Source: Chionis minor
Taxonomy: Eukaryota > Chordata > Aves > Charadriiformes > Chionididae
Direction: 5' to 3'
DNA: 64,000 bases
Assembly (NCBI GenBank): GCA_013398295.1
Contig: VZSF01000993.1
Coordinates: forward strand, 1-64,000
Every line of letters begins with the position of its first letter. Position 1 is the first letter of the stretch. Below, in pieces: positions 9,909 to 22,259 of the stretch. The notes under the pieces were generated by a model. That model was not told the DNA's origin. It made no database searches and saw nothing but the letters and a program-made list of their open reading frames with translations. The position numbers were made by a program, and so were the translations under genes.

Positions 9909-12900
9909 CTGCAAGAGAAGGGACAAGCGTGAGGAGACAAAGGTGGAAAGGTGCCAGCTTGCAGCCGGCCGACACAGGCAGCGGAGAGCTCAGGCTCACA
10001 GCGGTAAGGGCTGGGTAACTACGATAAAAATCACATTCGTGCGCTCTGCATGAGAATGGTGCTACCATGGCTTGGCATTTCTGCTGGCTGTAGAGTACCT
10101 GTTTCCTTTCCTCCACTCGAAACATTAGTTTCATTTACTTCACCAAAGAAGGGAATTACTTTTCAGAATGTAAGGTCAAAAACGTTCCAGCCCCAACACG
10201 TTACCACGCTCTCACTTCTCCGATTTATTTTTCTCCTCCTTTTGGGAGGAGGAGGAGGCTGAACACCAAAGCATTCAACACACTTAATAACAGTACCCCC
10301 TTTTCTCAAACTACTTCTGTGAGGGAATAAGCTCCTGGATTTTGCTTAGCTCTGTCAGGGACCTTGGAGCTCCAGAAAGAAATAGTAAGTTTGTGCTACC
10401 AGATCTGCTTTGGAATCATGACACTGTGCCAGCTTCTGCCTGGACAGGGAAAGTCCTTCAGCATCCAATACATTTGTTGAAGGGAGAAATTGTCTTCAGA
10501 AAATATCAGCGACTTTGCTTGGCAACAAATTTGAACTCAGAAAGCAGGTTACAACTACCTCCAGCAAATAATGCCTCACCTAATGAAATATCCAATACAC
10601 ATATCACAGCTTTTGAAACTGTGATCAGCCTCAAACTGATCACATTTATGCTCTATTTTTTGATCAAGCGCATGCATTACACACCTGAATGAACTATGCA
10701 GGCAAGGCCTAACGCTTTGCAGACTGACTCATCTAGCAAGACAAGGCATGAAAAATATGGGCAATGACGTTTCTGCCCTGCAGGGCTAAGTGCTGGTAGA
10801 TTGGGTGGTCACCAAAAGATCGCCTGGAACCTGGACCATTTATATGGATGAGGAAGAGTCTTTGACTTCAGGTGTATCTGTAAAGATACCCATCTGTCCA
10901 GACAGCACCAGCTGTTAAACACCTTCCAAGTGCACCGGAGAGGAAACCAATTCTGACTCAGTGTAAGAAAAGGGTAGGGCAAAAAATTTTTCAGTTCAGT
11001 CTCCAAGTCACCACTGTTTCACATGCATGAGATGCAAGACACGCTGCAGTGTGGAAGAAGCCCCTTGGAAGGAGTCGTGCTCTGACACGGGCATGTGAGT
11101 CCCCCAGACAGGTTTAGACCAGCAACAAAAACCCAACATGAGGAACAGCTCTGGAGCAGGCAGAGGGATGGAGAACCCAGCTGGCATGCCCTGTGCTGCC
11201 GGCCACCGGCTCTGCGCTACGCCAAGGAGCCTCTCCTGGGAGGCTGGAGAAACTCCTCGCCTCCCCTCCTCTTGCACAGCCTCCAGCTGCAGGCTTTGCT
11301 GTTCAGCCCCAAATGACCTGAATGATTTCTCGAGGGCTGCTGGTTCAAAAGCCCGAGTACAAAGGGAGAATCACACCACCAGCCTTTAAGAGGAAGCCCA
11401 TGGACGTTTCCCATTACCTGTTGGCTCAAGACGGTGGTAAAATTGCAACACACAGGGCTTTCCCCACCTCCTCCCCAAACCAGCCTTGGTGAGCTGCCTG
11501 AAGTGGTTCCAGGGCTGGTGAAACAATCCATGATGCCTGAGAGGACATCCCAAGGGGACAGCCCCGCCAACTGAAACATCTCTTGAAAAGGTGGGCTTTT
11601 CTGCCCTACCTCACTGTTTTGGATCCACCAGGATCCATCTCACAGGCAAGCCCACCTGTTTCTTCTAGGCTGCTTTTGACCTGAATGCCACATTAGGATA
11701 ACAGCTCCGGCCTCATCACCAGCCTCCTGCTGCTCATTTCCAAGGGAGCACAAGCCAGTGCGTCTGAAAATCAGAGCTCAGCCAACATCTGCTATTGCAC
11801 GGTACATGCAACGCGCTCCTCTGCACAGCCATGGAGAAGAACCTTCCTTCTCATGATCAGAGTTCTACCACAGCATGAGATACTCTGCTGCCACAACCTC
11901 AATGGCTCAGAAATGATGGGGTTTGGCTACAGGAACTTGGCTTCTGCATCAGTCAGGGCTGCAGCAGAATGGGAGCTTGTACGTGGGGGGACGCCCTGTT
12001 CTCAGCGCCGTCCTCAGCACCCCAGACATCCGACCTTAAATATCATGCAAATTCGCTCCAAAGGGCTGGGTTTAAAGAAGGTGAACAAAGCTTCAGGACT
12101 GTGGTCCCAGTTGTCTAGAAGGGCAGTCTTACCAGGCACAAGAGTAATTCAGGACAGTCCGTGAAATCTGGCCAGGCTAAGCATTCGCAGAGATGTTTGT
12201 AGAACATCTGGGCACGTGCCTATCTCACCTAGGTTTACAAACTAAAAGGTAAGTATTTTAAGCCACAATCAATGGAGGCAAGGCAGATCCCTTCACAGGG
12301 TCATCATCCCACTTACACTGGCATAAGCGCAGAGCTGACACCCTTGCATTATCTGCTGAGGGCATCGCAACCACTGTCCCGGGCTGGTTGGGTGCTCCTC
12401 TTCCATATAACTGACACCAGGTTAGCAAGCCCCAGCCTCAGGAACCCTATTTCGCAGACAATAGTGGAAAGCTTCGCAAGAATAGTGAATACTGTTCTCA
12501 TGTGTAGCCTAAAATAAACTGCTGTATATTGTGTATCCCAGACAAACTCAAGCAATTAAGAACATGGAAGCCTTCCTTTGCCAAATGAGGCAGTCTTGAA
12601 TGAGCAAAGGCATACCAGAAAGCTCACCGGATTTTGAAGTGAGTATGCTCTGTCTAGCTGGGGTTTGGGGGATGTTCTCTGCAGGCAGTGAACTGGGGGC
12701 CGCACTCTTTGGGGTGCCCAGTCTGTCTGTCACTCCATGTCCCCTCACAGCCACTCCTGCTGCCTAGAAGTCCTTGGGGATCATCTCCTGCTGCAGGGCA
12801 GGCAGCACCTCAGGGTGAAACACCTTGCAGACCTGCAACAAGCCAGGTGGAACTGCTGTCCTCACCCACTGCAGCACCAGGAGGTCAATGGAGAGCAGTG

Positions 12901-15900
12901 GGTGGTGGTCCCCAGCTCCCAGGCATGACCACCAGAGGAGACCCCCGGTTCCCGCCAGTACCAGCACCAGCACTGGCCGTGGCAGCTCAGCTTGGGCAGA
13001 AGGATGGAAAATCCAGGGAAGGGATCCAGTGGAACCAAACAATTTCACAGTGATGTGTGGGTCCCACAAGAGCAGGATGCAGCCCTTCTTGAGGTTTTGG
13101 GGTAAAGAGGGCTTTTTGGGGGGTCAGGGCCTTCACTTTGCCCCCTCCTCTTCCTCCAATGCTGTTCTTTCTCAGTGCAGCTACCAAAGCAAATATTTCT
13201 CTCATGCCTTACATTTCTCTCAAGTTTGTTTTTTCCAGTTTGCCTTTCAGCACTGAAATCAAAAAAGCTTGTATTTAAAGCGAAAAATGAAAACATCACA
13301 TCACAAAGCATTCACTCTTCCTCCCTATCACCATGCCCCCATCCAGAACAGACTTGTCCATCCTTATGTCATTTTTCCTTTCTAATTCATACTACCATCA
13401 ATTTATTTCTTGACACAGTCATTTCTGGCACCTACTTGTTCTCTAATCTTTTCACAGAAACCTACAGAACAACCGAATGTAATCCTAATTGACAGACTCC
13501 AACCCCTGCCCTCGCACGATGCCGGCACCAGCAGCCATGGCACCGTGATGGCACAGGGACCATGTCCCGGTGGGAGCAGGGATGCCATGTCAAACAAAAC
13601 CCACCACGAGCAGTGTCAAGCAAAATGAAATGAGCGGAAATGGCAAAGAAGTTATTGCAACAAGCCAGCATGAAATTGAATCGTTTCTCTTCGTTAGACG
13701 GTGTTGCTGTGACCCGCTCTTCGTGAGCGCGTGTTGAGCTGCCTCTGTGCTGGCAGGATGTGCTGACAGTGACCGACTGAGCCCCCGGCATGCACACGAT
13801 TGCTTCCCGTGCGCTGGTGTGCACGCCTCCATGTGCATCCCTGTGCCGTCCTCCTTCCAGGTCACTCACAGTGGGGGCAAAAAAAAAGAAAAAAGATGCT
13901 CCTTTCCGCACCGCCTCTTCTGGCTTTGAGACAGGGCTGCCTGCTACAGCCACCAAGCCAGACACCACGTGAGTGGCCAGGGCTTGTGTCCTCCTCCCAG
14001 CACACCCCTCTGGAAACTCTGTCCTCCCTTTGCCCATGGCCACCCCACACCGTGAAGGCTGTCGTGCCCTGCCACAGAGCTGGGTGCGGTGCCACCAGGG
14101 CCAACAACGGGACGGGAGAGCAGGAAGATGCTGCAGAGCTGCAGCAGAGAACCAACTTCTTCTTCTTCTTCTTCTTCCCACGCTCCTGTTGATCACCCTG
14201 GAGCACTGAAGCTTGGTTGCCTCCCCTTCCGGAAGAGCTATGGGGCATGGCATTTGGGACTGCCCTGGAGAGGAGGGAACACAGTCACCCGTTTGCAGCA
14301 GTTCCCACGCCACCTGGGGCAGGGAAAGGCGGGCTGCCTGGTGCAGAGGCCTGGGGAGCACCAGAGCAAGGGCAGAGCAGGCACAGGTCGATGGGGAGCC
14401 ACCTGGTCCCCACTGGGGACAGAGAGCCGCTCCCCAGCACCCACGCGCCAGGAGCACGGTCCTGCCTTCCGATGGAGGCATCGGCTCATGCCTCTCACGG
14501 CTGCTCCACACACAACAAAGACTGGGGACTAATGACCAAAGTCCTTTCATTGTTCTCATGTCCCTCTGTTCCTATTCTCTTTATTTCTCAAAAAAACCAT
14601 TTTTCAACCCCAGTATCCTTTCTTCCTGCCAGTTGCAAATCACGGCATCTCTCCTTTTAGCTCCTCTTTCACAGGTCTCAGCCTGGTGTGATTGCTGCAG
14701 TGCAATTTTTCCTTGCCAGCACAGGGAATTAATTGAATCTAGGTGCTGTTAAGTGCTTACAGTATTACACTTTCATCTCGGTGAAGGGAGCGGGACTTAG
14801 TAAAACAAACTGTGTCAGTCCATGTACCAGTCCTGATTAATTTTGTCAAGGTTTCTGCTTTGAGGCTGATATTGCCAGAGCTTGCTCTCAGGAGAGAATT
14901 ACTAAACACACTCACGTATACTCCTGAGAAGAGTGGAAGCATCCTGGATATAGTTTAAATTAACCTCCTCTCCACTGTAGGTGCTCAGGCTCATCACACG
15001 GAGCCTTCTGGGTGTGCAGGGAGACTTGGAGCAGGATTTTAAGGCTCTGTCACAGATTCCTACTTGCCCTGAATTACCAGTGGCGCCAGCGGGTCCCCAG
15101 GGAGAAGGGAGCACGGGACCAGGCTCCCGGGGAGGACACGGAGCTGTGGGTAAGTGGGGTCTCTGCAGGGCACAGGAGATGTGTCCGAGTTGCAGCCTAC
15201 AGCCGAAGAGGGAGACATTCTGGATGGGTCCTACAGCTCCTCCTGGCCCTAGCAGCATCTCCGGTAGCACCGGCCTTGCCCTCCAGCGCTGTCTGCCGCC
15301 GGCAAGCGGGATGGGCTGACCCACCCAGGAGCTGGGCCGTGGACCTTTGCAGTGTTATGACGCTGACTTTGAATAAATGCCTTTCCAAAGTGACCACCAC
15401 TTCACTTTTGTGGCCTTTCAGACACGACAGGCTTGAAGTGAAAGGGAACCCCAAGGTTCAGCTCACAGAGACCTCGCTGCCCAGCTCTCCCAGGGTGTCC
15501 TTGGGGCATTCCAGCCACGCAGGGAGGTACAGGCTATAGTGCCAGTGGTCAGACAAGGGGATTCTCCCCCTGGGAAACTCCAGCCCTCCCAGTTCTGTGA
15601 CCAGGCTGAACTGGAACGGTATGTTCACCCTTAGGACTTGCTGCAGAACAAAAATTCCCATTTCTTTTTCTTTTTGATGCATCAAAACTTCCAGTCTCGC
15701 AGCTTCAAATCAGCGTGCCATTGCACACTCAAAGCAATGCAGCCTTATCTGTGCAGGGACTGAGTCAGTGTTTAAGGAAACATAAGATTTTGAAAATACT
15801 GAGACAAAGTATTTCAAAGTGGATAAAAACAAGGAAGCAAAGGTCATACTTTTTAACAACTCCCGCCAGCAAAAGAGGCCAGTATTGTTCTAATTATACT

Positions 15901-17931
15901 GTGAAACATTTCAATTTCAATAAAGCTGCAGTTTCTGAAGGAAAACGGTAGCATACAAATCTTGTTGCCCCTCCCTCACTTAACCACGTTCACAGCGTGC
16001 TGCTGAGTAAGAACTGCTGTAGAAATCCTCGCCAGCCTGGGACACAAGCCTTGCAGCAGGGAGCACGCTGTCCTTTCAGCTGCGCACATATGGCACGCCT
16101 CCGCGCAGTCGATGATGAGATGGAATTTGCCCACAAATAGTATCTTTTGAAAAGGAAATGAGAAAAAGAGGAAGAACCGGGAAAAAAGGGAATGGCACAG
16201 GTAAAATGTGCCCTGGCAGCAAGTGGCTGGCTCCTGACTAGCCTCTGTTTTAATGTCTTCTCCTGCCCCAGACCTGCCCGTCTCCTCCGGTTTCAGGGCA
16301 CCACAGCGCTGCACCCTGCCCTGCTCCCTGGACAGGATGCCCAGAGCCTGCCCGAGCCCTTCGCCCCAAACAAAGAGCCGAGCAGGTTGTGGGCACGTCA
16401 CAACCCGCTGCTGCCAGAGCTGAAGGGCCACTGCCTGTCCCTGCAGGATGGTGAGGAGCTCACGGATGGCTTTGGGATGGCTCCGGCGCACCCAAAGGAG
16501 GGAGCATGGTGTGCAGCCCAGGAGCCTGGCCAAAAGCTCCCTCTCCAAAGGAAGGGCAAGGCTGGGGCTGCGTTTTCATTTATTCTTAATATCATGCCAG
16601 TGTCTTTACAGGTTTGCAAGCAGAATTTAAAAAGCCACCCAAAACCTGGCTCCCTAGTTCCGTTCATGCAGCAGAGCTTTGCTACAGCAGCTCTCCTGCT
16701 TCCCAAGGAACTGCAACATCAGAAATGAAGAGAGCACGGCGCACGCTCTTTCCCCTGGCTGAAGCATCTTCCCCACACGGCCAAGCCCAAATCCCGCAGG
16801 CACTGCCGGCTGTGGCCATGGAAACTGTGGGTTTAAGCGCAGGGACTCCCCTGGCTTTGTGCAGCTATGCCCATCGATATTAGCTGGAGATCTGCCCACT
16901 GATTGATGATGGAAGCGCTAACAAACCCTTAAATGTGGCACGGCAAATAGCAGCATTATACCAGCACCATGGCATGGGAGGCAGAGGCTGTCTATTGCTC
17001 CCCAAGGATTTGTTTAAGGATGAGAACCATGATGAATACAGCCTGGGTGGCTCAATTACATGGGGACTCAATTACTTAAAACAAAGAAACTGGATTAAAA
17101 AAGTATGACAAAAATTCAAAATTATTTCGCTGCTGGAGGTCACATATAACAGCCCTGTCATCCATAAATCTGGAAATCTCTAAGGCATGCTACTCCTGTG
17201 TTGAGAGATGACAATTAATTGGTATTTTACTTACCTCATCCATGCAAATTATGCAGGGAAAAATTCTAATTACTGCATGCTACATGTATATAAGGTCAAA
17301 GTGGGCCAGCTTCTGACAGTGGTGTAAAATGGATTATGTTTATCCTTCACATGAGGACCACGATCCTGCACGGGCCACAGGGCTCCGGCCCCCCACCGCC
17401 TGCAGGGACCGTGCCGGTGTCAGTGGGGCTGGGCGGGCACAGTGGTCCCTTGCTGAGGAGGGATGGATCGTTCAAACACACAACTAGGAGCCAACGCCGC
17501 GTGGGGTCGGGGGGAAACGCAGAGCTTCAACAGCTCGGGGAGCGGCGGGGCTCGTGCCTGGCCACGAGCAACACAGCACCTCCCTGAAGGCAGCACTCCT
17601 CATCAAGTGCCCCAAGTTTTGTCTGAACTGGGGTCTTCACCCTCAAAAAAATGGGGGTCCTGCCTTCTGGCAGAACTTTGTGTCTCTGGAAGGACTTTAG
17701 GGGGCAGGAAGGGGAACACAAGAAGTTGAGGCAGGGGCTTCTTGCTGATGAAGGGAACCAAGAGCATTGCGTGCCCTGACAGAGACCTTCAGTCCCGCAA
17801 GGGGTCCAAGCATGGGGACTCAGGACAACACCAGGACACGCATCTGACCGCCCCAGTGGCAGGTGATTGCCGTTGGGTTGCAAAGGGGGCACAGCATGCA
17901 CCGAGCTACCAAGGTGGGGATGGCAACTTAC
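9909..17931 (-). other. PAX5: PAX5 intron 9
   Basis: An 8.0 kb intron with a GTAAGT donor at 17931-17926 and a TTGCAG acceptor at 9914-9909. I see no CR1 or LTR inside it. It holds two perfect octamers, ATGCAAAT at 12045-12052 and 17242-17249, a (CTT)7 microsatellite at 14156-14178, and an AT-rich island at 17050-17330 that looks more structured than its surroundings. A consensus donor at 17234-17229 in that island suggests a possible cryptic exon (17235-17312). The open frames around 13460-14560 overlap on both strands in GC-rich sequence and are not considered genes. Confidence 0.85.
14156..14178. repeat. (CTT)7 microsatellite
   Basis: Seven CTT units run from 14156, ending CC at 14178, in intron 9. 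In the PAX5 sense it is GAA-rich. A possible length polymorphism. Confidence 0.8.
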
Positions 17932-18018
17932 CCAGGAGTCCAGGGTTGGGAAACCTCCAGGAGTCATTGTATGTCGAGTATTGTGGGTGGCTGTACGGGC
18001 TCCCGGAAAACTCACTCC
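17932..18018 (-). CDS. PAX5: PAX5 exon 9
   Basis: An 87-nt internal exon. The acceptor is TCTTTTTCTTAG (18030-18019), preceded by a good pyrimidine tract, and the donor is GTAAGT (17931-17926). With one base carried over from exon 8 it reads G, then [19 protein letters not shown] and WRFPNPGLL, and leaves one G for exon 10. This matches PAX5 exon 9 of mammals nearly residue for residue; Thr in QYSTYND is Ser in the human protein as I recall it. It forms part of the Ser/Thr/Tyr/Pro-rich C-terminal activation region. The exon has no start codon and is only 29 codons long, so a simple open-frame search misses it. Its length is a multiple of three with the same phase at both ends, so skipping keeps the frame. 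Confidence 0.95.
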
Positions 18019-21000
18019 CTAAGAAAAAGACAAAACAAAACATCACGGGATGTGAGACCGCAGTTACCACTCTGGGGGACAGCACAGGAGGTGTTCAGTG
18101 CGCGCTGTGCTCCAGTGATGGCCTGAGTAAAAGCAATACTGGCCACCTCCTAGAGGAAGGGCAATATGGGTGGGTGAATTATTAAATAAATGGACACAGC
18201 CATCTTTTACGCATCCTTTTTGTGCTGCAGCCCTGGACTGGGGGGACTTTCTCAAGCAGTCTGTGGTGCAGGAGTGAGACTGCAAGAAGGGATGGAGAGG
18301 AGTCTGGGACACAGTGGTGGGGCTGGCGCCTGCCTCCGCAGTCCGACAGCACTCAGGGCAGGGGACACAGGGCACAGGGCAGGGACAGGGCTGCTCAGTC
18401 AGGCTCTCTGCTGGCAGGAGATGAATCAGCTCATCTTCTAGATACTGGGTACCCTTGCAGGCTCTCCAGATGAACATGGTCTTGGTCCCAGACATCTGTC
18501 CATCACTTTAACCCAAGGAGAGGGATGCTTGCATCAGTTTCAGATGGCTTTGAAACCCTCCAGACAAAGGCACAGAAAAGACTCCAAAAGTTATTGCTAT
18601 TTGTCTATGTCCCCACCAGCTCCTGCCCTCCCCATCTGTTTGTGCTCTTCACGTGTCACCTCCCGTTTCATACCTCAGCTGCAAGGACTTCAGGACAGAG
18701 CCTTGTACCGTGGGGCTCTGACCCTGGGCAGGGCACCTAGCTCCACCACCACGCAAATACCAACACTGCTGATGATTTATGAGGAAATCTTCCACAAATG
18801 ACAGTTTCCTGCTCACCTCCTCTCTTCTTTTCCCTCTCCTGAACGCAAATATACGCGTGTGCAACGCAGCACAGCGGGGGAAAGAGTAGGTTTCCTGTGG
18901 TAAGTGGAGGAGAGGGCTGCCAGGCTGCAGCAGAAGATGCTCACTGCAACCTTCGCATGTTCTGGTCCTCCGCACTGGCGTAGCACCCCCCCACACCCAG
19001 GGGCTGCCTTTACCCCCGCCAAGCGGCAGACCCCGCTGCCACATCTCCAGCTTCTCCGCTCAGAGCCCCCGGCCCGCAACACCCACAGACCCGTCCTGAG
19101 GACCATGTCTGGGGTCCTGGGCTGCGAGTAGCATCCTTGCTCAGGACATGGTTTAGGCGACATGCTGACCTGGTGGCCCCAGCAGAGAGGGGATGGTGCT
19201 GTGGTGACCGGTGGGGCCACCTGCCACGGGGAGCTCTGCGCTCAGCAGCACAGTGGGCTGCAATAGCTCTGCAGCCCTGGCACCTGCTGCGGTCACCTGC
19301 AGAGGTATTTTCTGCCAGTACAGAAGTAACACAGGTTGGTGCCAAAATATAAGGTTGGGTGCACAGGATGCTGCTTCTGAGCTGCCTCTCAGCCTACGGC
19401 AAAGGGCACCAGCAAACACACTGAGCGTGCTGATGGCAAGAGCCACCCATCACTGGTTTGCTCCAGGGGGTCTCCACCAAGAGCCTGTCTCTGTTCCCCA
19501 CAGCCCTTCAGACCTCAAGGACTGCACCCACTGGACTAGACCTGCTCTCTCCCCCGAGACCAAGCATCCAAGGACAGGCCAATGAGACAAGGTCTGAAGC
19601 CAGCAGCAGCAAGCGCTCGTATACTCAGCACGTTTTGCTGTTTTGGCCACATTTCTATACAAGCTCAGGGAGGTTTTCATTACTGCTTCTAGGGAATGGC
19701 ATTAATTCACCATGAGCCATTGAAAACAGAGCTGTTTCCAAAGCTTTCTTCCTGGTGAAGTACATCATATCTGCATTTCTTCTCTGCTCCTTGTCCTGAA
19801 CAACTGATGATTTGAGAACCTCAAGGTTACCTCTGTCACAGTGCCCACTATAAAAGAGTGAAGCCAGAAGCCATGTCAGGAGCCACCTGAGGTACCAGGG
19901 CACTGACGGAAGTGTCCCCATTGCCTTCCACCACCCAGGCAGCAAGCTCCACCTGGCAAGACACAGCAGCTCCTCTCTGGTCCTTTCTCCTGCCTCCCCA
20001 CTTCTGCACCTGGGGCTGTCTGCTCAGCCAGAGCCCTCGCTGCTTGCCCCCTGTTCCCAAATCCCCTCGGCTTCCCGCAGGTCTCTGACCCGACTGGTCT
20101 TTGCCCAAATATGCAAAGTGCATGGGTGGCAAACTGGCTGGGAACTTCATGGGTGAGTGGCACGATTGTTCCCAGCCCTTGAAGGCTCACAGCCAGGTCC
20201 TCTTCCAGCGTGCACCACACACAAATCCCTGTGGGTGCCTCTTCTGCGGGGAGGAGCTGGCACACCTCCTTCCCCAGGGGCTCCATCTCTTCCTGTCCAC
20301 GGAGCAGTGACAAATGCAGAGATTTAGCCCTGTTCTAGTTGCACAAACCATTTGTGCTGCCTGACCAACATGACACGTACAAGCTGATGGGAACAAATCT
20401 TGCTGCCGTGTCCTCGCCAGCAGCTGTGGGGTGCACGGACAGAGGGACAGGGCGGACAGGACAGCAGGGCAGACCCCCGTCTCTGCTGCGGGCTGTTTGC
20501 AGAGGGTGTGCCGAGGAGCCTGCCCAGCTCCTCCAGGCACCAGCAGCACCTCAGCCTTCGAAGAAAGCTCTGGCGAGCTGCGGCATGCCGAGGGAGGGCA
20601 CGCGTACCCCCCCGAGGACAGGACAACCCCTCATTTCAGCTCTCCCGCCACTCTCCCTCCCTCTCCTTCACATCCGCCCTCCTGCCCTGCCAAGGCTGCA
20701 CAGACCCAGTCCGTCCCGTGCCCATGCTGCGCACGCTGCTGTGTAGGCGGCCGCGCTTTCTAAATGCTCATCAGCGCTGCGGCAGGGCTGCAGGTGGGAA
20801 CAGGCTGACATTTCATTGTTTCATCCTCTTCTGCCTTGCTCTCCTCCCCCACCATCCCCACTGCCCTCCTCCCCACACTTACACACAGACACACATCGTG
20901 GACCCTCTCTGGGGGATGCTCCAGTGCCTGTCAGGCTGAGGCTTCCAATTCTCTGTTTTTTATGCCTCAGTGGTCAGGGTGTCAAGCTCCTGCAGTACAG

Positions 21001-21090
21001 ACCAGCCAGGAGCTCGAGGAGTCACTGAGCACCATCAGCTCAGTGACAGTATTGCTTGCTTCTTAACATACTCTGCATATCCATCAGCCT

Positions 21091-21099
21091 TGCAGGAAG

Positions 21100-21141
<42 letters not shown>

Positions 21142-21215
21142 GGGGCAGGAAGGAAAATGAGAGAAAAGACACAGGAGAGAGGGGAAGGAAAAAGGACAAG
21201 TGAGGGAGAAAGTCT
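21091..21215 (+). repeat. (GA)15 microsatellite in a purine-rich tract
   Basis: An A-run leads into fifteen GA units (21109-21138) and then about 75 further bases that are mostly A and G, to about 21215. Such a long purine-strand bias can form triplex DNA. On the PAX5 sense strand the tract is pyrimidine-rich. Confidence 0.85.
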
Positions 21216-22244
21216 CAAGCCCTGCTGCTACTATCGCAGCACTGGGGCAGACGGATGGTACAGCCATAAGTGAAACTAAGCCAGACGAATGAACGCCGCA
21301 TGAACGCCTCATGATTTCCACCAGACACTCTGAGGTCCATCAGCTACACTTCCTGACAGCACTGCTCAGCAGCCAGCCCTCACCCCACTCAAACACACAG
21401 CGAATCAGCTACCTGGGGACGCGCAGATGTGCAGCGAGGTGTGCACACGTGCAGGGTGCTGTGTGCGCTGCCAAGGAGGGGTGAGACGCTAAACCCCCTC
21501 TTTAGTAACTCTGGCATCATGGAGACACACGGACACCAAACCAACGGCTGCTGCTGGGGTCAGCCTACCTCTCACCGCAGACCTGACCCCACGCGGCCAC
21601 GGTGCTTCACGGGGCTGTAGCCCAAAAGGGGTCAGAGCCCCCATCACCACCAGAGGCAGAGGTGCAGGGCAGCAGGGGAGAGCGATTCCCGGCAATGTCG
21701 CTGCTACAAGGCAGCCCTGGGAGTCACCCTCCACCCTGACACGGTGGGACAGAGGCACAGGCCCCCGCCAGGGGTGGCTGCAAACGGAGTCTCGAGGTGG
21801 TGGACGGACCTGCTGCTGCAGGCAGAACAGTGTTAGCCATTCTGCCCCGTCTTCTCTGGGCATTGTCACCTCATGTACCAGTCTGTTTGGTTTTAAGGTA
21901 AGCTCCTGCAAGTTTTCCTTGTGATGTGCAGAAAAACTGAGAAGCGTGAGCTTAGAAATCTCAGGAACCAAGAGATGAAGAAAGAGATTTCCTGGTGTCT
22001 TTCAAACTGCCATGGCTTCAGAGAACTGCCCCTGCGGGGGACGGGGGAGGATGCAGGCACCTCCATGCACCACTGCTGGACGCAGGGCAGGAGGGTGCTG
22101 GAAACCCTCCTCCCCTGCCGAACGGCAGAAGGATGGGGCAGACGGGCAGAAGGGGCAGCAGAGGCTGCTGGATGGCTGGATGCGCAATGGGACAGACCCA
22201 GGGTCAATCTCAGCCAGCTTTGGATCCCGGCAGGTGGGAGGGGG

Positions 22245-22259
22245 ATGCAAATTATTTGC
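22245..22259. promoter_or_regulatory. Octamer motif in a perfect dyad
   Basis: ATGCAAAT at 22245-22252 overlaps a perfect inverted repeat, GCAAAT-T-ATTTGC (22247-22259). The octamer binds POU2F1/POU2F2 (OCT1/OCT2) and is typical of B-cell control elements. The dyad would allow two POU proteins to sit face to face. Function is inferred only from the motif and the gene context. Confidence 0.3.

Noticed and set aside
13462..14559. A 365-codon minus-strand open frame in intron 9
   Set aside because: It crosses a CTT repeat (poly-Lys/Arg-like coding) and GC-rich sequence, overlaps plus-strand frames, and shows no homology I can recognise.
20860..20895. CACA-rich stretch as a dinucleotide microsatellite
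   Set aside because: Too short and interrupted to count as a repeat locus.
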